NCBI GenBank assembly: GCA_965153355.1
Contig: OZ231126.1
Span: 16,120,001 to 16,184,000, forward strand
Origin: Flaccisagitta enflata
Taxonomy: Eukaryota > Chaetognatha > Sagittoidea > Aphragmophora
Direction of reading: 5' to 3'
DNA length: 64,000 bases
The notes beneath the pieces are model-generated. The model searched no databases. It saw only the letters and a list, made by a program, of their open reading frames with translations, and was not told where the DNA came from. Of this stretch, positions 22,533 to 34,941 are shown in pieces (the first letter of the stretch is position 1; every line of letters starts with the position of its first letter). The translations under genes and the position numbers were made by a program.

Positions 22533-22805
22533 TACATATGGCTATCTCCTTGGGTTCCAGGTTATGTTAGATGCCTTACGGGCCATCAATGATGAGGTTT
22601 ATAAATTTAAAAAGAGGTAGAAATGGTATTTTCGGGTATATTTCGGATCGTTTTCCTAATTCGCAACTTTAGTCGCTGTGGCGTGAACTCAACGTGCCCA
22701 ATACACGAGAATGACGAGATTATATATACCCATTTCGGCTCCTAAAAAATGCAATTAGCAATATTCATCTCCAGCTGGTTATACACAACGAAAACTTTTT
22801 TTTAG

Positions 22806-23894
22806 GGCATAGAAATAATCAATCGCTGCGAACGAAGAGACAGAAAGGATCAATCTGTACTTTTGAAAATCTTCGCGCCTTCATTTTGCCTTCATGTGAT
22901 TATCGCGTGCGTCCTACTGCCTCTTCTGTTGAAAAATCTACGCGGGCATTCAAAGGGCTTACTCATATTTCAGTAAGTGGCGATTGTCTTTTACCTTTTT
23001 TTCACATTCGTAGAATCTCTGATAGACCTCGGCCTTTCATTCGATTCCGGAAACTCTCAGCCCGTAGAGATTCTCCAAAATTTGAGCCATTTCGACGAAT
23101 CCAACACGACCGAGACTGATCAATGGCCATTCCTAAATCTTTCGAAATTTGTCAATTCCCTGGGCAATGGGGTTTCTTACGTGACGCATGAAGTGGAAAG
23201 CAAACCGATTCCGGCGAAATTGTCATATTTCTGGGATACTTTAAGGAATATGTTCTATTACCAACACAACATGCTTATGATTCTTCAAAGCCTTCATTAT
23301 CGAGCCTTGATTTGCGATTCGTTGAATTTCGAAGAATACAGGAGACACGTCTTTAAGAGACTCGTTCTCGTTTTAACATGTTCCTTCATTTTTTCCTCGC
23401 CTCATTCATTATTCTTAGTTATGGAATTTAGCCAAATCGGTAGCAATACGAGTCCTTTCACATTTGTGAAACGGTCCTTCAAACAAATTTTGTACGTGTA
23501 CGATATGACGGGAATGGCTATTACCAAGGCGGCTACCGCTGTCATCCTGATATTCGTCGCCTTTTCTGTAAAAAAGGCGCTAAATCAATCGAATGAGGTT
23601 CGTGATCGGCCATCTCGAGGCTGTTTGTCGCCTCCGTTATTCATCGTCGTCTGTCTCATCCCGCTTGGCATCCATTTTTTCCATCTTCTCGGGGATGTCC
23701 CCAGATTTATTTTGTACCTCGTTCATTACTTGGTATGGAATGGGAAGCTAAACGGTTGTCTGGATCACAATAGCTATTTCAGCGTCAACATATTTTTGCC
23801 GCTTAATTTCTTCGCATATTGTATCGGATCTTTGGTACAATGTTCGGCGTACTTGATCTATTTTCCCAATCTCCGCAAAGTAAAATGCTTTTAA
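22806..23894 (+). pseudogene. 7TM receptor-like gene, left copy, nonsense mutation
   Basis: Same length (1,089 nt from the acceptor TTTTTAG|GGCATA) as the intact right-arm copy at 39,513-40,601, with only scattered substitutions. Codon 57 is TAA (22,974-22,976) where the right copy has CAA, so the reading frame is cut inside predicted TM2. Downstream the frame is open to the stop after KVKCF. Other differences include A/T, F/Y and PSRGC/PTRSG replacements. The change could also be a consensus error or part of a different splice pattern, since TCA|GTAAGT now resembles a donor. Confidence 0.7.
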
Positions 23895-23927
23895 CATGAC
23901 TCTTGAAACGAGGCTATTACTAGTATA

Positions 23928-24181
23928 CAGTCAGTGGACAAAACACAATAGGTAGAGAGCTCACACTGTTGGCTTCTACCCAATATATTATCAATGAGCA
24001 CTATATTGTATACTTCGACTGGTTGTTAAAACTACACCCGGCTGTAATATTACAAGATTGTAGAATTACAGCCGGCTGTAATTCTAACAATTAATTGTTG
24101 CATACAACATGTTGTTTGTTTTTAATATGTTGGACCAAAATCAACAGTGTGAGTTAACTATTTTGTTTTGTCCACTGACTG
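23928..24181. mobile_element. Mariner-like MITE, left arm
   Basis: Terminal inverted repeats CAGTCAGTGGACAAAAC / GTTTTGTCCACTGACTG, 254 bp in total. An internal perfect 22-bp palindrome lies at 24,063-24,084. No coding capacity. It starts 33 bp after the receptor-like stop codon. The mirror copy is 39,226-39,479 with the same length. Confidence 0.75.
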
Positions 24182-24502
24182 CATAGTCTCATATTCTCAC
24201 ATTTTCACTGATTGGTTAACGCCCAATGGCTAATTAGTAATTACCCCACCCCATTATAAAACAAAGACTTTCTCTTTTTCTCATTATTTGTTTATTGTAA
24301 TTCAAACTCTGTTTCTTTTCTCTCTCAATTTCTCATTTCTTCTGTAATTCAAATTTTCTCGAACCAATGCCCAAATTCATGGCGTTTTGTTTTTATCCAC
24401 CCATTTTAATTTCAGCTCCTCAAATTTAGACCCCCCCATACCATTTCTCGTATCTCATTTCTTTATTTTGATCGATTTCGTAGACCCATTAGTGCTCAAG
24501 AG

Positions 24503-24563
24503 CGATGAAGAAAGAAAGAGAGAAAGAAAGAAATAAAGAAAGATAGAAAGAAAGACAGAGTTA

Positions 24564-24647
<84 letters not shown>

Positions 24648-24676
24648 AATATAGATAGAAAGAAAAGAAAGAAGAA

Positions 24677-24732
<56 letters not shown>

Positions 24733-24733
24733 A

Positions 24734-24774
<41 letters not shown>

Positions 24775-24783
24775 AAAGAAAAA

Positions 24784-24839
<56 letters not shown>

Positions 24840-24883
24840 AGGAAAGAAAGAAAGAAAGAAAGAAAGAAAAAGAAAGAAAAGAA

Positions 24884-24919
<36 letters not shown>

Positions 24920-24936
24920 AGAAAGAAAGAAAGAAA

Positions 24937-24984
<48 letters not shown>

Positions 24985-24999
24985 AGAAAGACAGATTTA

Positions 25000-25078
<79 letters not shown>

Positions 25079-25079
25079 C
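24503..25079. repeat. (GAAA)n array, left arm
   Basis: About 580 bp of GAAA with occasional A-rich or AGA interruptions. The mirror is (TTTC)n at 38,450-38,897, shorter and with different interruptions. Confidence 0.95.
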
Positions 25080-26125
25080 AAAAAGAAAGGAACGCTTTTG
25101 TTCGAATGTTTTATTTGCGGCGATTTTTGTTTGAAATCGGTTTTTCTCTCGTTCTCTTTCTCTCTCGCGTAAAGAGTCTAAAGTGATTCTTTGTTGCGCA
25201 TTCGATTTTTTTTTACTAGAATTGCCCTCAAATCGCTTTTCTCGCCGTCGTTGTTGATTTTTTGGGCGATTGTTTTCCTCATGGGCCAATCGTGCAATTA
25301 ACAAGCTCCATATCTTCTAGCCTCCTCACTTCCCTCCATATCCCAATATCGAATCCGTATCTTTTTTCAAAACATATCAGTGATGGTTAGGTTACACATT
25401 CCTTGTCTTCCCCCTCCACCCCGTAATTTGTAATTTTCCTTATCAGTTATCATGTATCCCATTTTCAATATCTTTTCGTTTATATTTGCCAACTCTTATA
25501 TCTAATCAAGCCGACTCTGTTCGCATACTTTTATCACTGCGCTAGTCGGTTGTGTCATATTACAAAAGGTTTTTTGATCGCTTCATCAACATCAGGGGGC
25601 ATGGAGGGACGAATTATAAGAAACTTAGCGTTTTTATTTTTTCGAATTTCGTCCATCTTCCGTTTTTTTAGCAACAAAAACTGTTTTCGCCGCTTATATA
25701 TTCCTCCCTCAATTACGTCACCTCGACTTCGGTTTCGAACAACACATACAGTGTAAGATCATTCATCTTTTCACGAGGTTATCTTGGTGCTCAGATATGT
25801 TTCAAAATGTTTTTGCTTTAGCTTGTGACAAGAACAATGCAAGTTCTGTATCAGCGAATTGATTTAGAAAAGACCACGCTGTAACGGTTGCCGAAATAAT
25901 GACGCTGCCTTATGCAAATTAGGAATTCGAACAAAAATTTTCAAGAGACGTTGCGCCTTGTGGAGCCTGTTCGTACACATTATACAAGAAATACGGTTTA
26001 AAAGACCGATGACTCGTTAATTAGACGACTCTACGGTTTACCCGTAAGAATTTAGGCTGCTCTGAAGAAGCGAACAAACAATGAGATAATCGCATTATTA
26101 TTACGTATTGTGCCAAGACTTCCCT
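25080..26125. other. Inner end of left arm and start of spacer
   Basis: The arm continues to 25,547 and unique spacer begins there. No gene supported. A minus-strand frame rich in Arg/Lys/Glu (25,304 downward, mirrored at 38,230) is conserved in both arms but runs into the GAAA array and has no recognisable domain. Confidence 0.4.
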
Positions 26126-26139
26126 GTGCGCGCGCGTGC

Positions 26140-26208
<69 letters not shown>
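26126..26208. repeat. (GT)n(GA)n compound microsatellite
   Basis: GC/GT repeats followed by GA repeats. No gene context. Confidence 0.9.
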
Positions 26209-26212
<4 letters not shown>

Positions 26213-26524
26213 GGGCCGTCTCCACGAAAGTAAACAAAAGATCCCTCCAGTTCCCTCGCCGGGTTTCGAAAATAACCTAACGTTTCTCTCGCTCTTACAG
26301 TTTTGATTTAATGACAACACCAACGAATTCCTAGGTGTTGCTTAACTTTTTTCTTAGAAAGCGAAAACCATTGATAAAATACTTGAAATAAGTGAAATTA
26401 CCAATAAATTCTTCTATTTTTTTCAACAAGTGCCATAAATACATCCTTAGATCTTAAAAGGCACTTAACAGGCACTTGTATGAATGTTTTTAATATCATC
26501 AAGTAATGAAATATAAGGTTTGTT

Positions 26525-26790
26525 ATCGGTCTTTGGCCTCACTGCTCCTGCCCAAATGATTGTGACCTTAAATAAGGCCTCTGCCTACCCGCACGCGACT
26601 TGGGTAGCAGTGTATCCGGCCTTGTTGATTCTCAAAGAACAAGGCCGGATACACGGCAATCCAGTCGCGGACGGTTGGGCCGAAGCAGTAGTGCACTAAC
26701 CACTCGGAATTCAAAAATGTTACGGGACGGATGGACAGACAGACCGACTGACACATCAAGGTGTAGTCGCGTGTCACGTGAAAAAGGAAT
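26525..26790. mobile_element. Two (GGTC)-family fragments head to head
   Basis: The end segment CACTGCTCCTGCCC to GTGTATCCGGCCTTGTT (26,540-26,627) is followed 13 bp later by an inverted ACAAGGCCGGATACACGG copy with a (GACA/GACC) core, ending GTCGCGTGTCACGTG (26,640-26,780). Confidence 0.55.
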
Positions 26791-26932
26791 ATTGATTTAC
26801 CATGCATGAAATAAGTTGTTCAATCTCTTCTTTCTTTCATATGAAATGGGGAAACAAAAATACTTCGTTATTGTTTTTGAAATAACGACCGGAAGAAAGT
26901 TGTAAGAGTGGATTTTTATATCAAGTTTTTAG

Positions 26933-27547
26933 TTGCGTGCTACGCGACTCTACACCCCGTTATGTCGGCCCGTCGTTCGGTTGGTCGGTCGGTCGTTCCT
27001 TTTTGGGGCAGCGGCCCTTAAGGTTTGATAACCTATGCTTTCCACGCGGAATTTTCTTCCTCCTCCTTCGCCCTCCCCGCCTCCAGGCCCATATCCAGCC
27101 TTAAAGTGCCCAAATCCCAGTCTCGGGGCCAAATCCCAACCTTAGCCCAAACAATCTTATGCAAAATCCATTTGAGGCTCAAATCCCAGCCTCGAGGACT
27201 GGGCCTCAAGATGGGATTTGCCTTGAGGCTGGGATATGGCCTCGAGGCTGAGATATGGCCTGAAGGGGGGGCAGAGGAGAAGGAGAAGGAGATGGCCTTC
27301 TGCTGAGAGAGATAGGTCATCGTCCCCTTTGGGGCCGCTGCCCTGCTCCCACCCTAAACTACAATCATAAGCAGGGCGCGGGTACCGCTGACAACCTAAC
27401 GCTTTTGTAATTTTGCGATTTTTACTTTTTTGGTGTTATTGAGCTTTTTGAGCCTGCTGCTCCTGCCCAAATGCTCTGGTGACCTTCTCCAGCACTGCTC
27501 CTGCCCATCCATACGCGACTGGGGTAGCCGTGTATCCGGCCTTGTTT
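26933..27547 (+). mobile_element. (GGTC)n-core element carrying a nested minisatellite element
   Basis: The outer element starts GCGTGCTACGCGACTCTACA and ends GTAGCCGTGTATCCGGCCTT at 27,541. Its body is interrupted at about 27,004-27,400 by the other family: GGGGCAGCGGCCC, a CCCAAATCCCAGCCTCGAG minisatellite, GGGGCCGCTGCCC and GGGTACCGCTGAC. The outer internal motif CTGCTCCTGCCCAAATGCTC resumes after the insert, which orders the insertions. Confidence 0.65.
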
Positions 27548-27649
27548 AATAAATTTCATATTTTTTTTCTACTTCATTAGTTTTACATGTCATGATAAAA
27601 TTTTTGATTTGAACGCTTAAAAAGTCAGCCTACCTTTTTCGGCCTTTTT

Positions 27650-28013
27650 TGTCGCGTGCACGCGACTCTACACGCAGCTTTGTCCATCCGTCCATCCCAC
27701 CGTCGGTCTGTCGGTCACATTTTACTTTTTTTATAAATTTTTTTTCTTTATGTCTTTTAAGTCATTTTAGGGTATACTAAGTTATTCTAAGTCATTTTAA
27801 GTCAATCTGTAAGTCTCGCACGCGACTTATAGGTGTTGGCCTTGTTTGTTTTTTTAAGTCGCGGACACGTGTCTCTTCACCTTGCCGTGTCGGTCGGCCG
27901 GTCGGTAGGTCAGTCCATTCGTCGGTAACATTTTTGAAATGCGAGCGAGTTTCTCATTACTGCTCCTGCCCAACCTTCCGCAACTGGATTGCCGTGTATC
28001 TGGCCTCTTTTTT
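27650..28013 (+). mobile_element. Two further (GGTC)-family copies in tandem
   Basis: First copy: GTCGCGTGCACGCGACTCTA (27,650) to ...TCGCACGCGACTTATAGGTG (about 27,835). Second copy: GTCGCGGACACGTGTCTCTT (about 27,857) with a GGTCGGCC core to GCCGTGTATCTGGCCTC (28,007). Both are diverged. Confidence 0.55.
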
Positions 28014-28827
28014 CTTGACAGTTATTACATATAAAAAATATGATGGGAAACTCACAAAACATTTCAGATTCGAAATCTTTTTCAAAACATATTCAATTTG
28101 AGACCATTCAGCAGAACTTTCTGCACAATTTGTTGGTAAATGGCAAAGAAAGAATGCAACCCTCAATGGTTTGCTTAAGAAAAACAGCGATTTTGTTAAT
28201 TTGAGGATGTTTCATTTTTTCCATGTAGGTTTTTCCGTGTAGTTTTTTTTTCAAAACCCGATTTGTAAGTCTAAAACAAACTTTTTTCAGAATTGGATTA
28301 TCATTTATAAAAGCTGAAATATGACAATTTCTTTGGTGTCACTTTTCGGGGTATTTCCTGTAGCTATCTATTGCTAGATAGCTGAGCGCACAATATTATT
28401 CAAACTTATTGAAGCACTCACTTTAGGGGTTAATACAACCCCCTAAAACTGTAGCACCCCCCTTAAAGATCAAACTACAGCAATAAGTTGAAGGGGCATT
28501 TAAAATTGAGCCGCTTTTATTTCCCCCCCTCCTGCCTTTGATTTTCTACCCCGCGATGTGTCGCGTCGTTTTTCTAATCTATGATTTTCTTCCCCATAAA
28601 GCAATGAAACAGTTAAGTAAAGGTTTGAATAATGTTGAATTGTGTTCTATACTGTTTTCATGATTTGGCACTGTCAAAAGTTTTATTTTCCCCAAATTTT
28701 TTTCTTTTTTCTCCTTTGATTTCCTTCCCCATCTCCAAACCCTTTAATTATTTACAGGCCTGTTTAGATGTTTGTGCTGGGTTGTAAATCATAGCTTAGG
28801 ACTATACAAGTGGCGCCACCAAGGCGA
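28014..28827. other. Unannotated spacer sequence
   Basis: AT-rich single-copy sequence with no gene signal. Confidence 0.45.
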
Positions 28828-28837
28828 NNNNNNNNNN
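28828..28837. other. Assembly gap (10 N)
   Basis: Ten undetermined bases immediately before the satellite array; the true array length on this side is unknown. Confidence 0.99.
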
Positions 28838-31800
28838 TGGTATATCCGGATCTCGCTATGTGATGGTGATTTTGGGGGCTGGGTCAGTTGTAAAAAGCTC
28901 TGAGGTGGTGATAAAGTGTGTATTTGGGGGCATTTCTTGTATTTTTAGGTTAAACTTTCCTCTGGTATATCCGAATCTCGCTATGTGATGGTGATTTTGG
29001 GGGTTGGGTCGTTGTAGGGGTGCCCGAGGTGGTGATAAAGGGGGTATTTGGGGTGATTTTGTATTTTTTAGGTTAAACTTTCCTCTGGTGTGTCCCAATC
29101 TCGCTATGTGATGGTGATTTTGGGGGCTGGGTCATTGTAGGGGTGCCCGAGGTGGTGATGGGGGGGGTATTTGGGGTGATTTTGTATTTTTAGGTTAAAC
29201 TTTCTAGGTATATCCGACCTCATTATGTGATGCAGGATTTTGGGGGCTGGGCTGTTGTAGGTGCCCGAGGTGGTGATAAAGGGGGTATTTGGGGGTGTTT
29301 GTATTTTTAGGTTAAACTTTCCTCTGGTATATCCGAATCTCGCTATGTGATGGTGATTTTGGGGGTTGGGTCGTTGTAGGGGTGCCCGAGGTGGTGATAA
29401 AGGGGGTATTTGGGGTGATTTTGTATTTTTTAGGTTAAACTTTCCTCTGGTATATCCGAATCTCGCTATGTGATGGTGATTTTGGGGGTTGGGTCGTTGT
29501 AGGGGTGCCCGAGGTGGTGATAAAGGGGTATTTGGGGTGATTTTGTATTTTTAGGTTAAACTTTCCCTCTGGTGCATATCCTAATCTCATGTGATGGTGA
29601 TTTTGGGCTGGGTCGTTGTAGGCAAGTGCCCAGGTGTGATAAAGGGGGTATTTGGGGTGATTTTGTATTTTTAGGTTAAACTTTCTTCTGGTATATCCGA
29701 ATCTCGCTATGTGATGGTGATTTTGGGGGTTGGGTCGTTGTAGGGGTGCCCGAGGTGGTGATAAAGGGGGTATTTGGGGTGATTTTGTATTTTTAGGCAA
29801 CTTCTTTCCTCTGGTATATCCGAATCTCGCTATGTGATGGTGATTTTGGGGTTGTCACATAAGGGTGCCCGAGGTGGTGATAAAGGGGGTATTTGAAGAT
29901 TTTTGTATTTTTTTAGTTAAACTCCTTCCTCTGGTATATCCAAATCTCGCTATGTGATGGTGATTTTGGGGGTTGGGTCGTTGTAGAGGTGCCCGAGGTG
30001 GTGATAAAGGGGGTATTTGGGGTGATTTTGTATTTTAGGGGTTAAACTTCTCCGGTATATATCCGAATCTCGCTATGATGGTGATTTTGGGGGTCAAGTG
30101 TAGGGTGCCCGAGGGTGGTGATAAAGGGGTATTTGGGGTGATTTTATATTTTTAGTTAAACTTTCCTCTGGTATATCCGAATCTCGCTATGTATGATTTT
30201 GGGGTCGTTGTAGGGGTGCCCGAGGTGGTGATAAAGTGGGGGTATTTGGGGCATTTTTATATTTTTTAGGTTAAACTTTCCTCTGGTATATCCGACCTCA
30301 CAGGATGGTGATTTGGGGTTGGGTCGTTGTAGGTGCCCGAGGTGGTGATAAAGGGGGTATTTGGGGTGATTTTGTATTTTTAGGTTAAACTTTCCTCTGG
30401 TATATCCGAATCTCAAGCAGGTGATGGTGATTTGGGGGTTGGTTCTTGTAGGTGTCTTAGGTAGGATAAAGGGTATTTGGGGTGATTTGTATTTTTAGGT
30501 TAATCTTCTGGCATATCCGAATCTCGCTGGCGGCATGGTGATTTGGGGGTTTGGTCGTTGTAGGGGTGCCCGAGGTGGTGATAAAGGGGTATTTGGGGTG
30601 ATTTTGTATTTTTTAGGTTAAACTTTCCTCTGGTATATCCGAATCCTGCCATGTGATGGTGGATTGGGGGTTGTCGTTGTGAAGTTTTAGAGGTGGTGAT
30701 AAAGGGGTATTTGTGGGTGATTTTTTGTATTTTTTAGGCGAACTTTCCTCTGGTATATCCGCTAATCGGCTATGTGATGGTGATTTTGGGGGTTGGGTCG
30801 TTGTAGGGGTGCCCGAGGTGGTGATAAAGGGGGTATTTGGGGTGATTTTGTATTTTTTAGGTTAAACTTTCCTCTGGTATATCCGAATCTCGCGGATGTG
30901 ATGGTGATTTGGGGGGTTGGGTCGGTGTAGGGGTGCCCGAGGTGGTGATAAAGGGGGTATTTGGGGTGATTTTGTATTTTTTAGGTTAAACTTTCCTCTG
31001 GTATATCCGAATCTCGCTATGTGATGGTGATTTTGGGGGTTGGGTCGTTGTAGGGGTGCCCGAGGTGGTGATAAAGGGGGTATTTGGGGTGATTTTGTAT
31101 TTTTTAGGTTAAACTTTCCTCTGGTATATCCGAATCTCGCTATGTGATGGTGATTTTGGGGGTTGGGTCGTTGTAGGGGTGCCCGAGGTGGTGATAAAGG
31201 GGGTATTTGGGGTGATTTTGTATTTTTTAGGTTAAACTTTCTCTGGTATATCCGAATCTCGTTTATGTGATGGTGATTTTGGGGGTTGGGTCGTTGTAAG
31301 AAAGTCTTGTAGGATAGAAGGGGGTATCAGTGTTTTTGCATTTTTAGGTTAAACTTTCCTCTGGTATATCCGAATCTATTTATGATGATTTTGGGGTTGG
31401 GTCATAGTAGGGGTGCCCGAGGTGGTGATAAAGGGGTATTTGGGGTGATTTTGCATTTTTAGGTTAAACTTTCCTCTGGTATATCCAAATCTCGCTATGT
31501 GATGGTGATTTTGGGGTTGGGCCGCTGTTGGGGGGTCCTAGGTGGTGATTAAGGGTATTTGGGGGTGATTTTGCATTAAATAAACTTTCTCCGGTATATC
31601 CGAATCTCGCTATGTGATGGTGTTTTTGGGGGTTGGTCGTTGTAGGGGTGCCTGTAGGTGATAAAGGGCATTAGGTGATTTGTATTTTTAGGGTTAAACT
31701 TTCCTCTGGTATATCCGAATCTCGCCATGTGATGGTGATTTGGGGGTTGGGTCGTTGTAGGGTGCCTGAGGTGGTGATATAAAGGGCATTTGGGGTGATT

Positions 31801-33998
31801 TTATATTTTTTAGGTTAAACTTTCCTCTGGTATATCCGAATCTCGCTATGTGATGGTGATTTTGGGGGTTGGGTCGTTGTAGGGGTGCCCGAGGTGGTGA
31901 TAAAGGGGGTATTTGGGGTGATTTTGTATTTTTTAGGTTAAACTTTCCTCTGGTATATCCGAATCTCGCTATGTGATGGTGATTTTCGAAGTTGGGTCGT
32001 TGTAGGGGTGCCAGGTGTGATAAAGGGGGTATTTGGGGTGATTTGTATTTTTTAGGGGTTTAAACTTTCCTCTGGTATATATCCAAACCTCGCTATGTGA
32101 TGGTGATTTTGGGGGTTGGGGTCACAGGGGTGCCTTTTCCCGAGGTGGTGATAAGGGTATTTGGGGTGATTTTGTATTTTAGGTTAAACTTTCCTCCAGT
32201 ATATCCGAATCTCGCTATGTGATGGTGATTTTGGGGGGGGGTTAGTCGTTGTAGGGGTGCCCAGGTGGTGATAAAGGGGTATTTAAAGTGATTGGTGCTC
32301 TTTTTAGGTTAAACTTTCCTCTGGTATATCCGAATCTCGCTATGTGATGGTGATTTTGGGGGTTGGGTCGTTGTAGGGGTGCCCGAGGTAGTGATGCAGG
32401 GGGTATTTGGGGTGATTTTTGTATTTTTTAGGTTAAACTTTCCTCTAGATCGTATATCCCGAATCTCGCTATGATGCAGGATTTTAAAGTTGGGCTGTTA
32501 GGGGTGCCCAGAGGTGACAAGGGGTATTTGGGCATTTCTTGTATTTTTTAGGTTAAACTTTCCTCTGGTATATCCAAATCTCGCTATGTGATGGTGATTT
32601 TGGGGTCAGCAGGGGTGCCCGAGGTGATAAAGGGGGTATTTGGGGATTTTATTTTAGGTTAACTTTCCTCTGGTATATCCGATCTCGCTATGTGATGGTG
32701 ATTTGGGGGTTATCGTTGTAGGTGCCCGAGGGTGGTGATAAGGGTGGGTATTGGGGTGATTTTGTATTTTAGGTTAAACTTTCCTCTTTGTATATATCCG
32801 CATCTCGCTATGTATGGTGATTTTGGGGTTGGGTCGTTGTAGGGGTGCCCGAGGTGGTGATAAAGGGGGTATTTGGGGCGATTTTGTATTTTCTAGGTTA
32901 GCTTTCTCTGGTATATCCGAATCTCGTTATGTGATGGTGGATTAAAGGGTCGTTGTAGGGGTGCCTGAGGTGGTGATAAAGGGGGTATTTGGGGCGATTT
33001 TGTATTTTCTGTGGTTAAACTTTCTCTGGCATATCCGAACTCGCCATGATGGTGACGAAGGTCGTTGTAGGGGTGCCCGAGGTGGTGGATAGGGGGGTAT
33101 TTGGGGCGATTTTGTATTTTCTAGGTTAAACTTTCCTCTGGTATATCCCAATCTGGCTACATGATGGTGATTTTGGGGGCCAGGTCGTTGTAGGGTGCCC
33201 GAGGTGGTGATAAAGGGGTATTTGGGGCGATTTTTGTATTCTTCTAGGTTGAACTTTCCTCTGGTATATCCGAATCTCGCTATGTGATGGTGATTTTGGG
33301 GGTTGGGTCGTTGTAGGGGTGCCCGAGGTGGTGATAAAGGGGGTATTTGGGGCGATTTTGTATTTTTTAGGTTAAACTTTCCTGGTATATCTGAATTCAT
33401 GTGATGGGTGATTTTGGGGGCTGGGTCGTTGTAGGGGTGCCCTGGAGGTGGTGATAAAGGTATTTGAAGATTGTATTTTTTGTAGGTTAAACTTTCCTCT
33501 GGTATATCCGAATCTCGCGATGTGATGGTGATTTTGGGGTTGTCGTTGTAGGGGTGCCTATGGTGATAAAGGGGTATTTGGGCATTTTGTATTTTTAGGT
33601 TAAACTTTCCTCTGGTATATCCGAATCCGCTATGTGATGGTGATTTTGAGTTGGGTCGTTGTAGGGTGCCAGGTGCAGTGATAAAGGGGGTATTTGAAGA
33701 TTTTGTATTTTAGGTTAAACTTTCCTCTGGTATATCCGAATCACGATGTGATGGTGATTTTGGGGTTGGGTCGTTGTAGGGGTGCCCGAGGTGGTGATAA
33801 AGGGGGTATATGGGGCGATTTTGTATTTTTTAGGTTAAACTTTCCTCTGGTATATCCGAATCTCGCTATGTGATGGTGATTTTGGGGGTTGGGTCGTTGT
33901 AGGGGTGCCCGAGGTGGTGATAAAGGGGGTATTTGGGGCGATTTTGTATTTTTTAGGTTAAACTTTCCTCTGGTATATCCGAATCTCGCTATGTGGGG
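28838..33998. repeat. 123-bp satellite array, about 42 copies
   Basis: The clean unit, measured between CCTCTGGTATATCC at 30,995 and 31,118, is 123 bp, and it repeats head-to-tail for 5.1 kb. The plus strand is G-rich, with runs such as GGGGGTTGGG, TAGGGGTGCCC and GGGGGTATTTGGGG in every unit. Because 123 is divisible by 3, the minus strand of clean units reads one open 41-residue period (core GYTRGKFNLKNTKSPQIPP). Many copies have indels or substitutions that break this frame. The array ends abruptly at about 33,998. Not called as a gene. Confidence 0.97.
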
Positions 33999-34860
33999 CA
34001 CGTCCTAGCAATCGAAGAAGGGCCCTTACGATCCGTGAGTTATTCAACAGGCTACAGCCGACTAAGACCGGCTGACCAACCAACTGACCGACCGACCGAC
34101 CCACGTTCTGAAAGGCCGCTTTTAGCGTATCCTACATCACTACCCCTGCACCTTCTACAGATTGCTATCATTTTGCGAAGTAGAACATCTAAGGAAAAAA
34201 ATAAAAAAGCCTCTCCAGAAAGTGATAGTCTGCTCTTTATCGATTATTTTTAGAACAAGATTCTAGATTTGGGATGATATGTTGATGACAAAATTGCAAG
34301 GGGTAGTATTGAGAAGAGGGACTGTTGTGAGACACATATAGGTTAAATGATAAGAGACAACACAGGGCAGAATGGGCAAAATAAGTTATTTAAGTAAAAT
34401 GTGATTTTTTTATATTGAAATTTTGTTGGTGATTTACCCTCAATATGAGTGAGATATAATAAAGGGGGCTAAAAATGAGGTCCATTTTACTCTACGATCA
34501 ACTGTTTACATGTTATAAGCAAAAAAAAAAGAAAAGAAAAAACAATTTCAGCTATCAACTTTTTCACTGTATTGAATGAATTTAAAAACTATCACTTTGA
34601 AGAGCCTCCCTGAGAGGGCCATCCTATTTCGTCAGTCTGGAGAGGGTGCCTGCCCTCCGACATGAGACTAGGGCTGCCGTGTATCCGGTCTTATTCCTGT
34701 AACGATGCATTAATGGCAATACCAGACTCAAATCTTTTCCACTTTTTTTTTCTCGCTTTCATTGGATGTTTGGTTCTTATCGATTTCATATGCTTGGCTC
34801 AACGCCGACTTGTGTTTAATCGCAATCAGCGAACCTAATCTATGTAGGTCTAATCCACCA
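33999..34860. other. Spacer with element fragments
   Basis: A short (GACC)n fragment at about 34,065-34,105 and a GTGTATCCGGTCTTATT element end at about 34,678-34,695. No gene supported; the 86-codon frame starting at 33,993 begins inside the satellite edge. Confidence 0.45.
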
Positions 34861-34870
34861 AGAAAAAAAT

Positions 34871-34872
<2 letters not shown>

Positions 34873-34938
<66 letters not shown>

Positions 34939-34941
34939 GAG
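34873..34941. repeat. (GA)n microsatellite
   Basis: GA run with one GGGA interruption. Confidence 0.93.

Larger units (their letters stand above)
15009..25547 (+). repeat. Left arm of large inverted duplication A
   Basis: The reverse complement of 37,986-45,744 runs collinearly through this interval at high identity by eye. Anchors include the 12-bp minisatellite, the (GACC)n element, the 18-20 kb anonymous sequence, the minisatellite-bearing element at 20.4 kb, the (GGAT)n element, the receptor gene, the mariner-like MITE and the GAAA array. It is longer than its partner because of insertions at 15,111-16,422, 19,536-19,996 and 21,171-21,922. The inner end is sharp: homology stops after ...GCGCTAGTC at 25,547. 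Confidence 0.92.

Noticed and set aside
22977-23894. Left receptor-like copy as an intact gene starting at an internal codon
   Set aside because: The apparent start is a GTG right after the TAA; compared with the right copy it would lack TM1 and part of TM2, so a pseudogene is more likely.
24455-25304. Frame with LIARLAHEENNRPKNQQRR... as a gene
   Set aside because: No splice context or domain, and it continues straight into the GAAA array; low-complexity charged composition.
28838-33998. CRISPR-like or protein-coding repeat array
   Set aside because: Units are contiguous head-to-tail with no unique spacers, and most copies have frame-breaking indels, so neither a CRISPR nor a gene is supported.
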